A stretch of DNA of 64,000 nt from Brachyspira intermedia PWS/A (GCF_000223215.1 NC_017243.1:2480001-2544000), one strand, 5' to 3'; shown: positions 9,560 to 19,358, counted from the stretch's first letter. Translations and numbers: made by a program. Notes: generated by a model not told the origin, from the sequence alone.

Positions 9560-11143
9560 TTATTCACTAGTTTTCAAAAGTTCTTCAAATTTAGCTTTTA
9601 CTTGAGGCACTGATAAACCTACTATTATTTGTATAGCATTTCCTTTTTTAACAAGTCCATGAGCACCACCTTTTTTGAATGCATCTACATCTTTAACAAG
9701 ATTCATATCTTTAACTGTTACTCTCAATCTAGTAGCACAGTTAGTAACATGCTCTATATTATTTCTTCCACCCAATGCCTCTAGATAGATAACAGCCTGA
9801 TCCTCAAAACTTGATTTTTTAGCTTCTCTTTCTTTATAATCTTTTTTAGTATATAGTTTAGTCTTACTATCGCCCCTTCCAGGAGTAGGAATATTAAATT
9901 TTAATATCAAAAATCTAAATACAACAAACCATATACCAGTAAATATAAGCCCTATAACAATATTTGCTATAACCATAGATGAATGATTTTTCATAGCAAA
10001 TATCCAGTTTTGCGTTATAAAAGCTATTAATCCTGATCCATAGTTTCCTACTACGCCTCCAACTACATATAATACTGTGGCTAAACTAGCAGCCAAAATA
10101 GAATGCACAAAAAATAAGAAAGGAGATATAAATAAAAATGTAAACTCTAAAGGTTCAGTAATACCTACAAGTATTGATGTTAATGTTACAGGAATAAGCA
10201 AAGCAGCCATTCTCTCACGATTCTCTTTATTAGCACAGAAATAAATAGCTAAAGCAAGTCCGGGAGCTCCAAATACTTTAGAGTTTCCATGCAAAGCAAA
10301 TCCGCCTTCAGGGAATAATTGTTTAAGAGGCTCAACCATATTTGAAAATTCAGCAACATGTTTTATCCAATAAGGTTCTATACCTTCAGGAACAACAGCT
10401 GGCCCGTAAATAAAAGGTCCATAAATGAAATGGTGAAGTCCTGTAGGTATTAATATTCTTTCTAAGAAAGTATATATAAATACTCCTGCTCCGCCTGCAT
10501 TTGCTAGGAATTGCTGCATTGAAGCTATTAAAGCCTGTATTTTAGGCCATATTAAACATGTTAAGAATGCTAAAACCAATACAACAAAGAAACCTATAAT
10601 ATGTACAAAAGATGTTCCTTGAAATACTCCCAAATAATCTGGAAGTTTTGTTTCATAAAATCTATTATGAATTGTAGTAATAATTACACCTATAAATATT
10701 GCCCCTATTATGCTTGTATCTAATGTTTTAATACCTGCTATTAAAGCTAAACCGCTTACTCCGCCTGCTTCTTGAGTGAAATCAACTCCAAACTGAAGAC
10801 CCCAAAATTTAAGTATAGCAGCTATAAAATAATTATATGATAAGTAGCATATCAAAGTTGCTAATATTGCTCTTTCAGGCGCCATTTTTGAAAGTCCTAT
10901 AGGAATACCTAAACAGAAAAATAAAGGCATATTTCTGAATATAGTCCAAGCACCTTCTTCTATTATAAATACTAATTTGTAGAATACGCCATCAGGATTA
11001 GCCAAATTTCCTACTATAGCCTGATCTTTAAAAATAATAGTTAATCCTACAACTAAACCGGAAAAAGAAAAAAGCAATACCGGTACAAACATGGCCGCCC
11101 CAAATTTTTGGAAACTAGCCCTTAAATCAATATTAGCAAACAT
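9560..11143 (-). CDS. PTS alpha-glucoside/maltose permease, EIICB
   Basis: 527 residues. The EIIC membrane domain (about 1-420, roughly ten hydrophobic segments) contains the sugar-site motif GITEPLEF. A charged linker leads to a C-terminal EIIB domain with the phosphocysteine Cys469 in TNCATRLRV. It belongs to the glucose/maltose EIIC superfamily, close to MalB/AglA-type alpha-glucoside permeases. It takes up and phosphorylates the disaccharide at the inner membrane. No EIIA domain is present, so a shared glucose-type EIIA must be encoded elsewhere. It lies between the two GH4 genes in one transcription unit. Confidence 0.9.
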   Translation of the reverse strand: MFANIDLRASFQKFGAAMFVPVLLFSFSGLVVGLTIIFKDQAIVGNLANPDGVFYKLVFIIEEGAWTIFRNMPLFFCLGIPIGLSKMAPERAILATLICYLSYNYFIAAILKFWGLQFGVDFTQEAGGVSGLALIAGIKTLDTSIIGAIFIGVIITTIHNRFYETKLPDYLGVFQGTSFVHIIGFFVVLVLAFLTCLIWPKIQALIASMQQFLANAGGAGVFIYTFLERILIPTGLHHFIYGPFIYGPAVVPEGIEPYWIKHVAEFSNMVEPLKQLFPEGGFALHGNSKVFGAPGLALAIYFCANKENRERMAALLIPVTLTSILVGITEPLEFTFLFISPFLFFVHSILAASLATVLYVVGGVVGNYGSGLIAFITQNWIFAMKNHSSMVIANIVIGLIFTGIWFVVFRFLILKFNIPTPGRGDSKTKLYTKKDYKEREAKKSSFEDQAVIYLEALGGRNNIEHVTNCATRLRVTVKDMNLVKDVDAFKKGGAHGLVKKGNAIQIIVGLSVPQVKAKFEELLKTSE

Positions 11144-11246
11144 TTATATCCCCCTCATTTTAAATTTTTATATCATAATTCAGAGCTTTATAATCTCTAA
11201 AATATTTGCATCCTCCTTTACAAAACGCAGACGAAAATAAAATAAA

Positions 11247-12611
11247 TTATTTTAAATAATCTAAATATGGTTTTTGAGAATCTATCATTCTATCCACCAT
11301 CTCTTCAATATTTTTACATACATTAACAACAGGGTTAGCAAGTATAGCCTGTATAGCATATTCTTTTTTATGATGTATAGCAGCTTCAGCAGTTAAATCA
11401 TATACGCTTACATAATTTCTTAAAAGTGATAAATAACCTTTAGGAACATTATTTAATTTTACGCCTTTAACTCCGTCTTTGCTTATTTCAGCAGGAACTT
11501 CAACTGCTATCCAGCTAGGTAAATCTTCTATTAATCCATCATTCAAAATATTAACAGCCTCTTCTACATAGCTTTCATTTGTAACTATACCGTCTATTAT
11601 GCTTGAAGCTCTTTCTTTTACTCTCAATTCTATTTTAGGTTCTGCTTTAGAAAGTACAGTTCTGTATAATTCATAGAAATCTAATATTCCTCTATGATCA
11701 ACAACGTCCCAAGCCCAGCCTATATATTCACCGAAATGGCTGTCAACTGTTATAGGTAATAATTTATATTTTTCTAATATTACTTTTAATAATCTTCTGT
11801 CAGCCCATATAAATTCCCCTTTTAATTTTTCTTCTATAGAGTGATCAAAACTTTCTGTTTTTGAAAATGCATTATTTGCTTTAGCGTATTTTAATAAATC
11901 ACTATATCCAACTTCATGCTCAAAATAACCATGTGCATTTTTTAATACATCAGGATATAAATCTTTTCCGCTTTTTTTGTCTTTAATCTCTAATAAGCAG
12001 CTGAAATGATTAAGTCCTCCTGCCTTAATATCCAATGAGTCATAATTCATTCTTAAAATTTTTGGAAGCCATTTATGAAGCCAGCCTATCTCATGGCACA
12101 TACCTATAAATCTAGCATTAGGATAAACTCTTTTTACAGCAGTACATATAGCAGTCATAGGATTTGAAAAATTGAATATATAAGCATTAGGACATATATC
12201 CATAGCATCTTTTACTATATCCAAAATAGGCGGAATAATTCTTAAAGAGTGGAATACTCCTCCAGGTCCTCCGTTTTCTCCATAAACCTGATGAATACCA
12301 TACTGCATAGGTATTTTCCAATCCTCATCCCATAATTGAAATCTATCCCCTACTTCTATTGAACTTATAATAAATTCAGCATTTTTGAAAGCCTCTTTCC
12401 TATCTGTAGTGGCATCAACAGTAAAATTTAATTTATTAGCCTCAATAAACTCTTTAACATAATCATATACTTTTTTCAAAGCATTAGGGTTAATATCAAG
12501 TAAAGTTATATGAGAGCCTTCTAAAGACTTAGTAGAGAAAATATCTCCAAGCATATCACATCCGAATTGTGCACTTCCTGCACCTACCAAAACAAATTTA
12601 ATCATTTCCAT
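11247..12611 (-). CDS. GH4 glycosidase, alpha-glucosidase/alpha-galactosidase branch
   Basis: 454 residues of family GH4. The NAD loop FVLVGAGSAQFG is at 6-17, LLDI at 37-40, and the metal-site motif is GMCHEIG with Cys172 and His173; GLNHFSC follows. The Cys-His pair (CHE), in place of CDM, is the pattern of GH4 members acting on non-phosphorylated or alpha-linked sugars (AglA/MelA-like), so its substrate probably differs from that of the downstream GH4 enzyme. It is the first gene of the operon and faces the LacI-type regulator. GGAGAT lies just before the ATG. The exact sugar is uncertain. Confidence 0.82.
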   Translation of the reverse strand: MEMIKFVLVGAGSAQFGCDMLGDIFSTKSLEGSHITLLDINPNALKKVYDYVKEFIEANKLNFTVDATTDRKEAFKNAEFIISSIEVGDRFQLWDEDWKIPMQYGIHQVYGENGGPGGVFHSLRIIPPILDIVKDAMDICPNAYIFNFSNPMTAICTAVKRVYPNARFIGMCHEIGWLHKWLPKILRMNYDSLDIKAGGLNHFSCLLEIKDKKSGKDLYPDVLKNAHGYFEHEVGYSDLLKYAKANNAFSKTESFDHSIEEKLKGEFIWADRRLLKVILEKYKLLPITVDSHFGEYIGWAWDVVDHRGILDFYELYRTVLSKAEPKIELRVKERASSIIDGIVTNESYVEEAVNILNDGLIEDLPSWIAVEVPAEISKDGVKGVKLNNVPKGYLSLLRNYVSVYDLTAEAAIHHKKEYAIQAILANPVVNVCKNIEEMVDRMIDSQKPYLDYLK

Positions 12612-12701
12612 CTCCTTTTATTTATAAAATTGAATATTAATTAAATATTCATAATATCTATAACTATTATTATATACAAACAATATACAATGTCAATAAA
12701 A

Positions 12702-12745
12702 TGATACTAAAATATCATTTTTTTAATACTAAAATATCATTTTTT
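12702..12745. promoter_or_regulatory. Candidate operator pair for the alpha-glucoside operon
   Basis: TGATACTAAAATATCA (12702-12717) is a dyad with TGATA and TATCA arms. The 20-base block starting at 12704 is repeated exactly at 12726, a spacing of 22 bp, or two helical turns. The pair lies in the divergent region between the GH4/PTS operon and the LacI-type gene, where an autoregulated repressor would be expected to bind. Inference from position and symmetry only. Confidence 0.5.
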
Positions 12746-12844
12746 AGTTAAAACTGTAGATTTTTCATATAAAATATATTATTATTAATATTAATTAATA
12801 TTTTTGCTAATATTTATTACATTTTTAATATCATTATTATGATA

Positions 12845-12872
12845 TTGTTTATTATAAAAAATGTAATATAAT
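12845..12872 (+). promoter_or_regulatory. Promoter candidate of the LacI-type regulator
   Basis: TTGTTT (12845-12850) and TATAAT (12867-12872) are separated by 16 bases. The start codon at 12900 has AGGAC just upstream. Confidence 0.45.
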
Positions 12873-12899
12873 ATAAAAAATCATTATAGGACTGATTCA

Positions 12900-13874
12900 A
12901 TGGTACAGAAAGAGAAAGTTGAGAATATTGCTAAGATTTTGAATATTGCAGAAACAACAGTAAAAAGATTTTTCTATTCTCCTGAAAAACTGCATAGTGA
13001 TACTTTTAGGGAGATAATGTCTGTTTTAGCTGAATACTATCCTGAAGATTTAAGATCAATAGTAAAATCAGACTATAGAGATATACTATTCATATTAAGA
13101 GATCATAATTTAATGGTAGCTTCTGATATAATTAAATATCTTCAGAAAATAACTTTAAAATATAATATTTCAATAAGACTGTATGAAAATAGTGAAAATA
13201 TACCTTTGAATATACTTATTAATAAAAACAAAAAGAAATGGAGTGATATTAGAGGCATCATAAGTTTATCAACTGAAACTGAAGAAATTACAAATGACTT
13301 TTTAATTCCTACAGTATTTTTGAATATGCCTCAGCAGGAATACGGATTAAATATAGATGTTAATGATTATTTAGGCGGTAAATTAGCCATAGAACATTTA
13401 TACGAAAATAATTGGAGAAATCCTGCCTTTGTTGGACATTATGAATTAAGCGGAGATATAGTAGAAAGATATGAAGGAGTAAAAACTGCATGCGAAAATC
13501 TTAATATAGATTGCAAACTATTTAACACATATAATTTTTCTATGGAAGAATCATACAATATAACAAGGCAAATTTTACAGGATAAAACAATAGATTCTAT
13601 TTTTTATTTTTGCGATCAAATGGCTATAGGAGGAATTAAAGCTATAAATGAATATGGATATGAAATGGGAAAAGATATAGGTGTAATAGGATTTGATAAT
13701 TTAGAAATATCAGAATTTTTAGGATTAAGCTCTATGGATCAGAAATTATATGAAAAAATTCTATACTCTATAGAATATATTTTATTTGGAAACGGAAAAC
13801 CTTTTACAGAGAAATCTCCTTTAATAAGTTATACTCCTGAGGTAATAGCAAGAAAAAGCTCTTTAAGGAAATAA
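12900..13874 (+). CDS. LacI-family transcriptional regulator
   Basis: 324 residues. The N-terminal helix-turn-helix (KVENIAKILNIAETTVKRFF, residues 5-24) has the LacI layout but is atypical, with KRFF where VSRAL is usual, and no clear hinge helix sequence. The remainder is a periplasmic-binding-protein-like sensor: a Y-E-G-V-K block near 195, DSIFYFCDQMAIGGIKA, and DIGVIGFDN, all standard LacI core motifs. It probably represses the divergent GH4/PTS genes until a sugar or sugar phosphate binds. The 22-bp-phased repeats upstream are its likely site. Confidence 0.82.
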   Translation: MVQKEKVENIAKILNIAETTVKRFFYSPEKLHSDTFREIMSVLAEYYPEDLRSIVKSDYRDILFILRDHNLMVASDIIKYLQKITLKYNISIRLYENSENIPLNILINKNKKKWSDIRGIISLSTETEEITNDFLIPTVFLNMPQQEYGLNIDVNDYLGGKLAIEHLYENNWRNPAFVGHYELSGDIVERYEGVKTACENLNIDCKLFNTYNFSMEESYNITRQILQDKTIDSIFYFCDQMAIGGIKAINEYGYEMGKDIGVIGFDNLEISEFLGLSSMDQKLYEKILYSIEYILFGNGKPFTEKSPLISYTPEVIARKSSLRK

Positions 13875-13897
13875 AATAATAAGATAAAATATTATTA

Positions 13898-14563
13898 CTA
13901 AAATAAATCTTTAATTATATTAGGATATTTAATATCATTTATTTTTGATATTCCTGCATTATTATCAAATTCTGTTATATGCACTTTTATAGGATCTATT
14001 TGACTTGTAATATATTTTATAACATTAGATGAAACAAATACATCTTTTTTTACATTGATAATTATGAAAGGTATTTTAAATCCTCTAGTATGAAATAATT
14101 CCACCTGCTCTAAAGATGAATGTATAACATTAGAATCATATTCTACAATAGGTATTATATGAATTTCATTTTCTTTTTCTATATCAAGCATTAAATCCAT
14201 AAAATTATAATTCTCTTTTATAGGCGAATATAAAGATAATGATTCAAACACCATATAATCATAAATATTATTATTTTCATCTATAAGATCAGTAATATCT
14301 CTTTCATCTATTTTTGCATTAATACTGTGAAGAGGAGATATATTTCCATTAGTAGCATAGGAAACAAATATTTCTGAAGCTTTTAAAGAAGTTGTATTTT
14401 TTATATATTCAGGGTCGAATAATTTATTATCTCTTACTTCCATTACAAAAGGTTTATAATAGCATACACTTTTATCCAGCATCTTTAATGATGACACTAT
14501 ATGAGAAGAAATATAAGTCTTACCAACATGACTCTTATCAGATATAACACAAAACAGCTTCAT
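13898..14563 (-). CDS. Dethiobiotin-synthetase-like P-loop NTPase
   Basis: 221 residues resembling BioD. The P-loop is SDKSHVGKT at residues 8-16 (BioD has TDTDVGKT); YYKPF near 36-40 matches the substrate-binding lysine segment of BioD; a Glu in MVFESL matches the BioD EGAGG region, but the glycines are missing. No other biotin gene is nearby. The gene follows the GH57 gene by 17 bases and is probably co-transcribed. It could be an authentic but diverged BioD or a relative with another carboxylation or amide-forming role (CobB/CbiA-type fold). Function uncertain. Confidence 0.55.
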   Translation of the reverse strand: MKLFCVISDKSHVGKTYISSHIVSSLKMLDKSVCYYKPFVMEVRDNKLFDPEYIKNTTSLKASEIFVSYATNGNISPLHSINAKIDERDITDLIDENNNIYDYMVFESLSLYSPIKENYNFMDLMLDIEKENEIHIIPIVEYDSNVIHSSLEQVELFHTRGFKIPFIIINVKKDVFVSSNVIKYITSQIDPIKVHITEFDNNAGISKINDIKYPNIIKDLF

Positions 14564-14580
14564 CTATACTACCCTTAAAA

Positions 14581-16701
14581 TTAAATATATTTAACATCTA
14601 ATTTTACTTTATATTTAACTTTTTCACCTGCTTTTAATGATATATTTTTGCAGCATACTATAGTAGAATTTTGATAATTCATCTCTAGTTTATCAACAGC
14701 ATCGGATATAGTGAAGTTAGGCATATATAAGAACACTGTTTCTTCGCTTGCTTCCATTAATACATTTATTTTTATATATGATTCATCGGCCATACCGAAA
14801 ACTGTTCCTTTGTATTCTCCGCAATCAGACAAATTATTAGAAACTTTTTCATTGCCTCCTATATAATATCTGTCTGGTTCCTGTCCTGCAAGCAATGTTA
14901 TATTATTTTCTAAAGCATATACAAATTCTATATCTTCATTAGATTTATTTTCTATAATAGATTCAACAGAAAATTTTCCGTCATTGTTTACAATATATCT
15001 TTTTACCAAATGTATATCTTTGCCATTAACCTTTGAAGTCTTTTCAAAAGATACGGTAGCATAATCTTTATTGATAAGATTTTCCAAAACATCATAATGA
15101 AGATTATAAAAATCTGCATTTTCTTCATATTTTAATAATTGGAATTCTTCAGCAGTAGGCATTTTATTTAGGAAGTGGTCAACTCCGAATACTTTTTCAT
15201 TTTTATCGAATACCAAATATTTAGCAATCTTATCATCAACTTTTTTTGCTATTTCATGTATTGATACATGCTCATCATTATTTTGATTATTATTAGAATT
15301 TCTTACAGCAGCTATATGATAAGCCTCTTCCCTTCTTCTAAGACAATCTATTAAATTAGTAGGGTTTCCTTTTTTCAAATCCCATTCTATTAAAGATCCG
15401 CTTAAAGTATGGAAAACTAATCCGGCATTCTCACATGAAATCATGATCTCCTCTCTGCCGTCCATATCAAAATCCAAGCTATGACTTAAAAAATATTTTC
15501 TTCCATAAACTTTCTCTAAAGATATAGAAGTAGCCTTAATTAAATTAGCATAAGTAGCATGTCTTAAATTATTTAAATAAAGACCGCCGAATGTACCATG
15601 CCAATAAGGACAATTACACTGCCCCTTTAATAAATAACTCAAAGCCTCTTCTTTTTCTTTATAATTAGAATCTGTAATCTCCCCTATCATATTGGAAGTA
15701 AATATCATTCTTTTATTCATTCTATTGCTTTCAGAATACTTGCTGAAATAATTTCTCCAGAAACCGCCTCTCATAAATCTGCTTACAATTTCATTATCTT
15801 CAGATTTTTTTAATTCTTCCTGTTTTGAATGGAATTCATCCTGTACTTTAGCAGGTAAAACCCAAGTAAGCATTTCTTCATAAGAGCCTGTAGGTATATA
15901 AATTCTTGATATAGGAGGATGTTTCTCCATATATTCACTGTATGTAGTAGTGATAATCGTATCTTTTTCTTTTGTAAGGGCATCAAAAAACTTTTCAAGC
16001 CATTTATCTTCATATACCCATTTTTGAGTACCAGGCCAATCTCCGTATTTTTCACCGTCATCATGAAGAACTACAACTCTGTCGCCTTCTTCAGTAGCTA
16101 TTGATTTTAAATATTCAATGGACTTTTCAACATCTCTAAACGGTATTAAATAACGAAGTTCCTGAGATATTGGGAATATATTTAATTTATAATTCTCATT
16201 ATCAGTTATAAAGTAACCAAACATATTTTTAGTGTCTATTCCTGTAGTTAAAAACTGAGAATCATCAAGCATTATATATTTGATGCCATTCATAGCTAAA
16301 TTCTTAACTAATGTAGGCTCCCAAACTCTCTCAGCAATCCAAGCACCTTGAGGAGTAATATTAAAATTCTTTTCTATATATTCATTTAATTTTTTTATCT
16401 GTATATCTTTATCTTTATCCGGTATTGAAGGCATTATAGGTTCATAAAAACCGCCGCTTTGCATTTCTATTCTTTTTTCTTCTGCAAGTTTTTTCAAAGC
16501 CTGAATATGTTCTGGGTGATTCTTTTCAAGCCATTCTAATAAACAGCCTGTATAGTGAAAATTAAATTTTATGTCTTTATATTTTTCTAATATATCTAAA
16601 AAAGGCTTATAAGCATTTTTATATGTATTTTCAAATACAAAGTCAAAATTGCCAACCGGCTGATGATTATGGTTACCCAATATTAAATTAATAGTTTTCA
16701 T
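14581..16701 (-). CDS. GH57 4-alpha-glucanotransferase/alpha-amylase
   Basis: 706 residues. Family 57 motifs appear in order: GNHNHQPVG (9-17), GGFYEPIMPSIP (83-94), WIAERVWEP (121-129) with nucleophile Glu124, and HDDGEKYG (213-220) with the acid/base Asp215. The spacing agrees within one residue with the Thermococcus litoralis glucanotransferase (Glu123, Asp214). C-terminal beta domains (the DUF1925/DUF1926 part) contain SLDFDMDGREE and a sandwich region. The enzyme would rearrange or degrade alpha-1,4-glucans such as glycogen in the cytoplasm. It is the first gene of a two-gene unit with the BioD-like protein. Confidence 0.9.
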   Translation of the reverse strand: MKTINLILGNHNHQPVGNFDFVFENTYKNAYKPFLDILEKYKDIKFNFHYTGCLLEWLEKNHPEHIQALKKLAEEKRIEMQSGGFYEPIMPSIPDKDKDIQIKKLNEYIEKNFNITPQGAWIAERVWEPTLVKNLAMNGIKYIMLDDSQFLTTGIDTKNMFGYFITDNENYKLNIFPISQELRYLIPFRDVEKSIEYLKSIATEEGDRVVVLHDDGEKYGDWPGTQKWVYEDKWLEKFFDALTKEKDTIITTTYSEYMEKHPPISRIYIPTGSYEEMLTWVLPAKVQDEFHSKQEELKKSEDNEIVSRFMRGGFWRNYFSKYSESNRMNKRMIFTSNMIGEITDSNYKEKEEALSYLLKGQCNCPYWHGTFGGLYLNNLRHATYANLIKATSISLEKVYGRKYFLSHSLDFDMDGREEIMISCENAGLVFHTLSGSLIEWDLKKGNPTNLIDCLRRREEAYHIAAVRNSNNNQNNDEHVSIHEIAKKVDDKIAKYLVFDKNEKVFGVDHFLNKMPTAEEFQLLKYEENADFYNLHYDVLENLINKDYATVSFEKTSKVNGKDIHLVKRYIVNNDGKFSVESIIENKSNEDIEFVYALENNITLLAGQEPDRYYIGGNEKVSNNLSDCGEYKGTVFGMADESYIKINVLMEASEETVFLYMPNFTISDAVDKLEMNYQNSTIVCCKNISLKAGEKVKYKVKLDVKYI

Positions 16702-16830
16702 GATAATGCCCTGCTTTATTGAAATTTATTACTTATAATTTCGTAATAATAGAAAAATTAATTAACATAATTCTATAATAAATAAGTCTTTTTGTAAAGC
16801 ATCTTTTTTATAGTATTACTTCAAACAGTA

Positions 16831-16858
16831 TTGACTTTTTACTTTTTTTATTTATCAT
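16831..16858 (+). promoter_or_regulatory. Promoter candidate of glmS
   Basis: TTGACT (16831-16836) and TATCAT (16853-16858) are 16 bases apart, 75 bases before the glmS start codon. Confidence 0.4.
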
Positions 16859-16933
16859 ATTCGATTATCAAAAAAACTGATTTTTTTAAAATGATGTTTT
16901 TTGATAAAATCTTATTTAAGGACTTTTTAATTT

Positions 16934-18758
16934 ATGTGCGGGATTGTTGGATATATAGGGTATAATAAAGCATCAGATATATTAATGCATGGACTCTCTT
17001 CATTAGAATACAGAGGATATGATTCTGCTGGTATATCTATAGCAGACTCAAATAATAATATTATCACTTTCAAAGCTGAAGGAAAACTTGAAAATCTAAA
17101 AAACATATTAAAAAATGAAAAAACATAGAATCAAATATAGGCATAGGGCATACAAGATGGGCCACTCATGGTGCTCCTTCCGATATTAATGCTCACCCTC
17201 ATTTTACTGAAAGGCTTACATTGGTACATAATGGAATTATAGAAAATTATAAAGATATAAAAAATGATTTAATAAAAAAGGATATAAATTCTTATCGGAA
17301 ACGGATACTGAAGCGGCAGCAAATTTAATAGATTCATTATATGAAGGTGATCCTTTAACTGCCATAAAAAAGGCTTTGGATATTATAGAAGGCTCTTATG
17401 CATTCGCTATCATTTTTAAAGATGATATTAATAAATTATATGCTGTTAGAAAATCTGCTCCTTTAATAGCTGCTTTAGGTGAAAATGAAAATTTCTTAGC
17501 TTCAGATATACCGGCAATATTAAAATATACAAATAAATATATTTTGATAGATGACGGAGATATAGCTATTTTAGAAAAAAATAAAATAACTATATATGAT
17601 GAAAACTTAAAAGAAAAAGATTATGAAATACTTGAGGCAAATTGGACTGTAGAACAAGCTGAAAAATGCGGATATGAACATTTCATGCTTAAAGAGATTA
17701 ATGAACAGCCTAAAGCTCTTCTTGATACAATAGAGCCTAGAATAGTTCATGGCATTCCAGATTTTAAAAGAGACGGAATCGAAGATGAAAGTTTTTGGAC
17801 ATTCTTTGACAGGGTTTATATAATAGGATGCGGTACTGCTATGCATGCCGCTATGATAGGAAAAAGACTCATAGAAGATAATTGCAGAATACCCGTAGAA
17901 TGCGAAATAGCTTCTGAGTTCAGATATAAAAATCCTATACTTACAGAAAAAACTCTTTCAATATTCATATCACAATCCGGAGAAACTGCTGATACTTTAG
18001 CTGCTTTAAATTTAGTTAAAGAAAAAGGATACAAAACTTTAGCTATAGTAAACGTTAATAGTTCTTCTATAGCTAGAAATGCTGATTATGTTATATATAC
18101 TTATGCAGGCCCTGAAATATCAGTTGCATCTACAAAGGCTTATTCTGTACAAATGGCTATAATGTATTTAATAACTTTTAAAATAATATCTGCAAGAAAA
18201 ATTAAAGATAATGATTATATAAAAATACTTATAAAGAATTTACTTAATACAATAGATTCTGTAAATAAAGTTCTCACTATGAATGATGAAATAAAATCAC
18301 TATGCTATGATTATAAATAAGCTAACAGCATATTCTTTATAGGAAGAGATTTAGATTATTATCAGGTAATGGAAGGAGCTTTAAAGATGAAAGAGATAAG
18401 CTATATTCATTGTGAGGCTTATGCAGGAGGAGAACTCAAACATGGTGCTATATCTCTCATTACAGACAATACTCCTGTAGTGGCATTGGCTATACAAGAA
18501 AAAATACTTAGTAAAATGATAAGCAATACAAAAGAGGTAATATCAAGGGGTGCTAATGTTTTACTTTTTGTAAAGGAAGGCATTGATATAGATAAAGATT
18601 CATATAGAAAAATAGTATATCTTCCTAAAGTTGAGGATATGTTTATGCCTATAGTTTCAATTGTGGCATTACAATTATTAGCATATCATACATCTGTAAT
18701 AAGAGGATGCAATGTTGATAAACCTAGAAATTTGGCTAAAAGTGTTACAGTTGAATAA
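16934..18758 (+). pseudogene. glmS: Glutamine-fructose-6-phosphate aminotransferase, disrupted at three places
   Basis: Both ends of the protein are intact: the catalytic Cys2 in [10 protein letters not shown], and the C-terminal KPRNLAKSVTVE. The frame is broken three times. At 17118-17123 a run of six A should be seven; adding one restores [20 protein letters not shown]. At 17274-17279 six A should again be seven, restoring [17 protein letters not shown]. At 18318-18320 an in-frame TAA interrupts CYDYK-ANSILFIGRD with no shift. All sugar-isomerase motifs remain (IIGCGTAMHAA, SQSGETADT, GGELKHGAIS). GlmS makes glucosamine-6-P for cell-wall synthesis, so loss would require imported amino sugar or another copy. 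Two lesions could be homopolymer errors; the stop is not of that kind. Confidence 0.88.
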
Positions 18759-18773
18759 ATAATACAAAAATTA

Positions 18774-18845
18774 AAAAATCTTGTATTTTATTAAATATTT
18801 ATTTCAGCTTATTTATATTTTATTAAAATACAGGATTTTTTATTT
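18774..18845 (+). terminator. Terminator after glmS
   Basis: A 17-bp stem AAAAATCTTGTATTTTA / TAAAATACAGGATTTTT (one wobble) with a long AT-rich loop and a T run. It begins 16 bases after the glmS stop. Confidence 0.75.
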
Positions 18846-18864
18846 GACTAAATAAATAATTATT

Positions 18865-18917
18865 ATAATTGTATTTTTTTATTAATTGATTTATTATTAA
18901 CATAATTATTAGAATAT
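18865..18917. repeat. 53-bp perfect direct repeat, left copy
   Basis: Identical over 53 bases to 19284-19336 (offset 419). It ends in TTATTAGAATAT exactly where the R-type end of repeat copy C begins. The right copy is the promoter/leader region of dgt, so this left copy looks like a duplicate of it placed on the other side of the inserted element. Confidence 0.9.
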
Positions 18918-19283
18918 ACTGAATTTTTTAAGTTTGTCATTTTTTTAGTCAACTTTTTCCCGCCGCAAAAAGTTGCAAAAAGTGCAAATATAAAATTAGT
19001 ATGAAATAATACTAAAATTATTTTGTATGTAAGATAGATTATTAATTTAAGCACACCTAAAGGTGGACTTCGTCAAATATAGCCATTCGCCGTAGGTGGG
19101 CTTCGCCTGTGGCAATACCATACCTACACTTACAGTGGACTTCGTCAGGTACTCCTTTCAGTCGCAGTACTTCCTTCGGTCGCAAAAGAAGTGGGGGTTG
19201 CGAAGCACACAGAGTGGTGGGCAAAGCCCCATATATTAAAAAGAAAATATAATTATATAATTTGATTATATTCAAATTATATA
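18915..19283. mobile_element. MITE-like repeat, copy C (L end missing)
   Basis: It starts with the R-type end TATACTGAATTTTTTAAGTT and continues with the TTTTTCCCGCCGC block. It is in reverse orientation to copy D: the block around 19050-19200 (GGTGGACTTCGTC, GGCAATACCATACCTACACT) is the reverse complement of 23040-23190. The expected L-type end is absent. After GGGCAAAGCCCC the sequence becomes AT-only with a palindrome ATAATTTGA/TTCAAATTAT near 19255-19282, then the right copy of the direct repeat. No coding function. Confidence 0.7.
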
Positions 19284-19336
19284 ATAATTGTATTTTTTTA
19301 TTAATTGATTTATTATTAACATAATTATTAGAATAT
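19284..19336. repeat. 53-bp perfect direct repeat, right copy, with candidate dgt promoter
   Basis: Identical to 18865-18917. It contains TTGATT (19305-19310) and TAGAAT (19329-19334), spaced 18 bases, which would serve dgt, whose start is at 19359. The left copy carries the same candidate promoter, which would read into the repeat element. Confidence 0.8.
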
Positions 19337-19358
19337 TAAAACTTATGAGGAAGACATT

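Noticed and set aside
12620-12900. Second regulator or small gene in the divergent region
   Set aside because: Only short frames without start signals; the region is explained by promoters and operator-like repeats.
17100-17300. Programmed frameshifting in glmS
   Set aside because: Two separate shifts plus an in-frame stop in one housekeeping gene, with no slippery heptamer and stimulator pattern, make recoding implausible.
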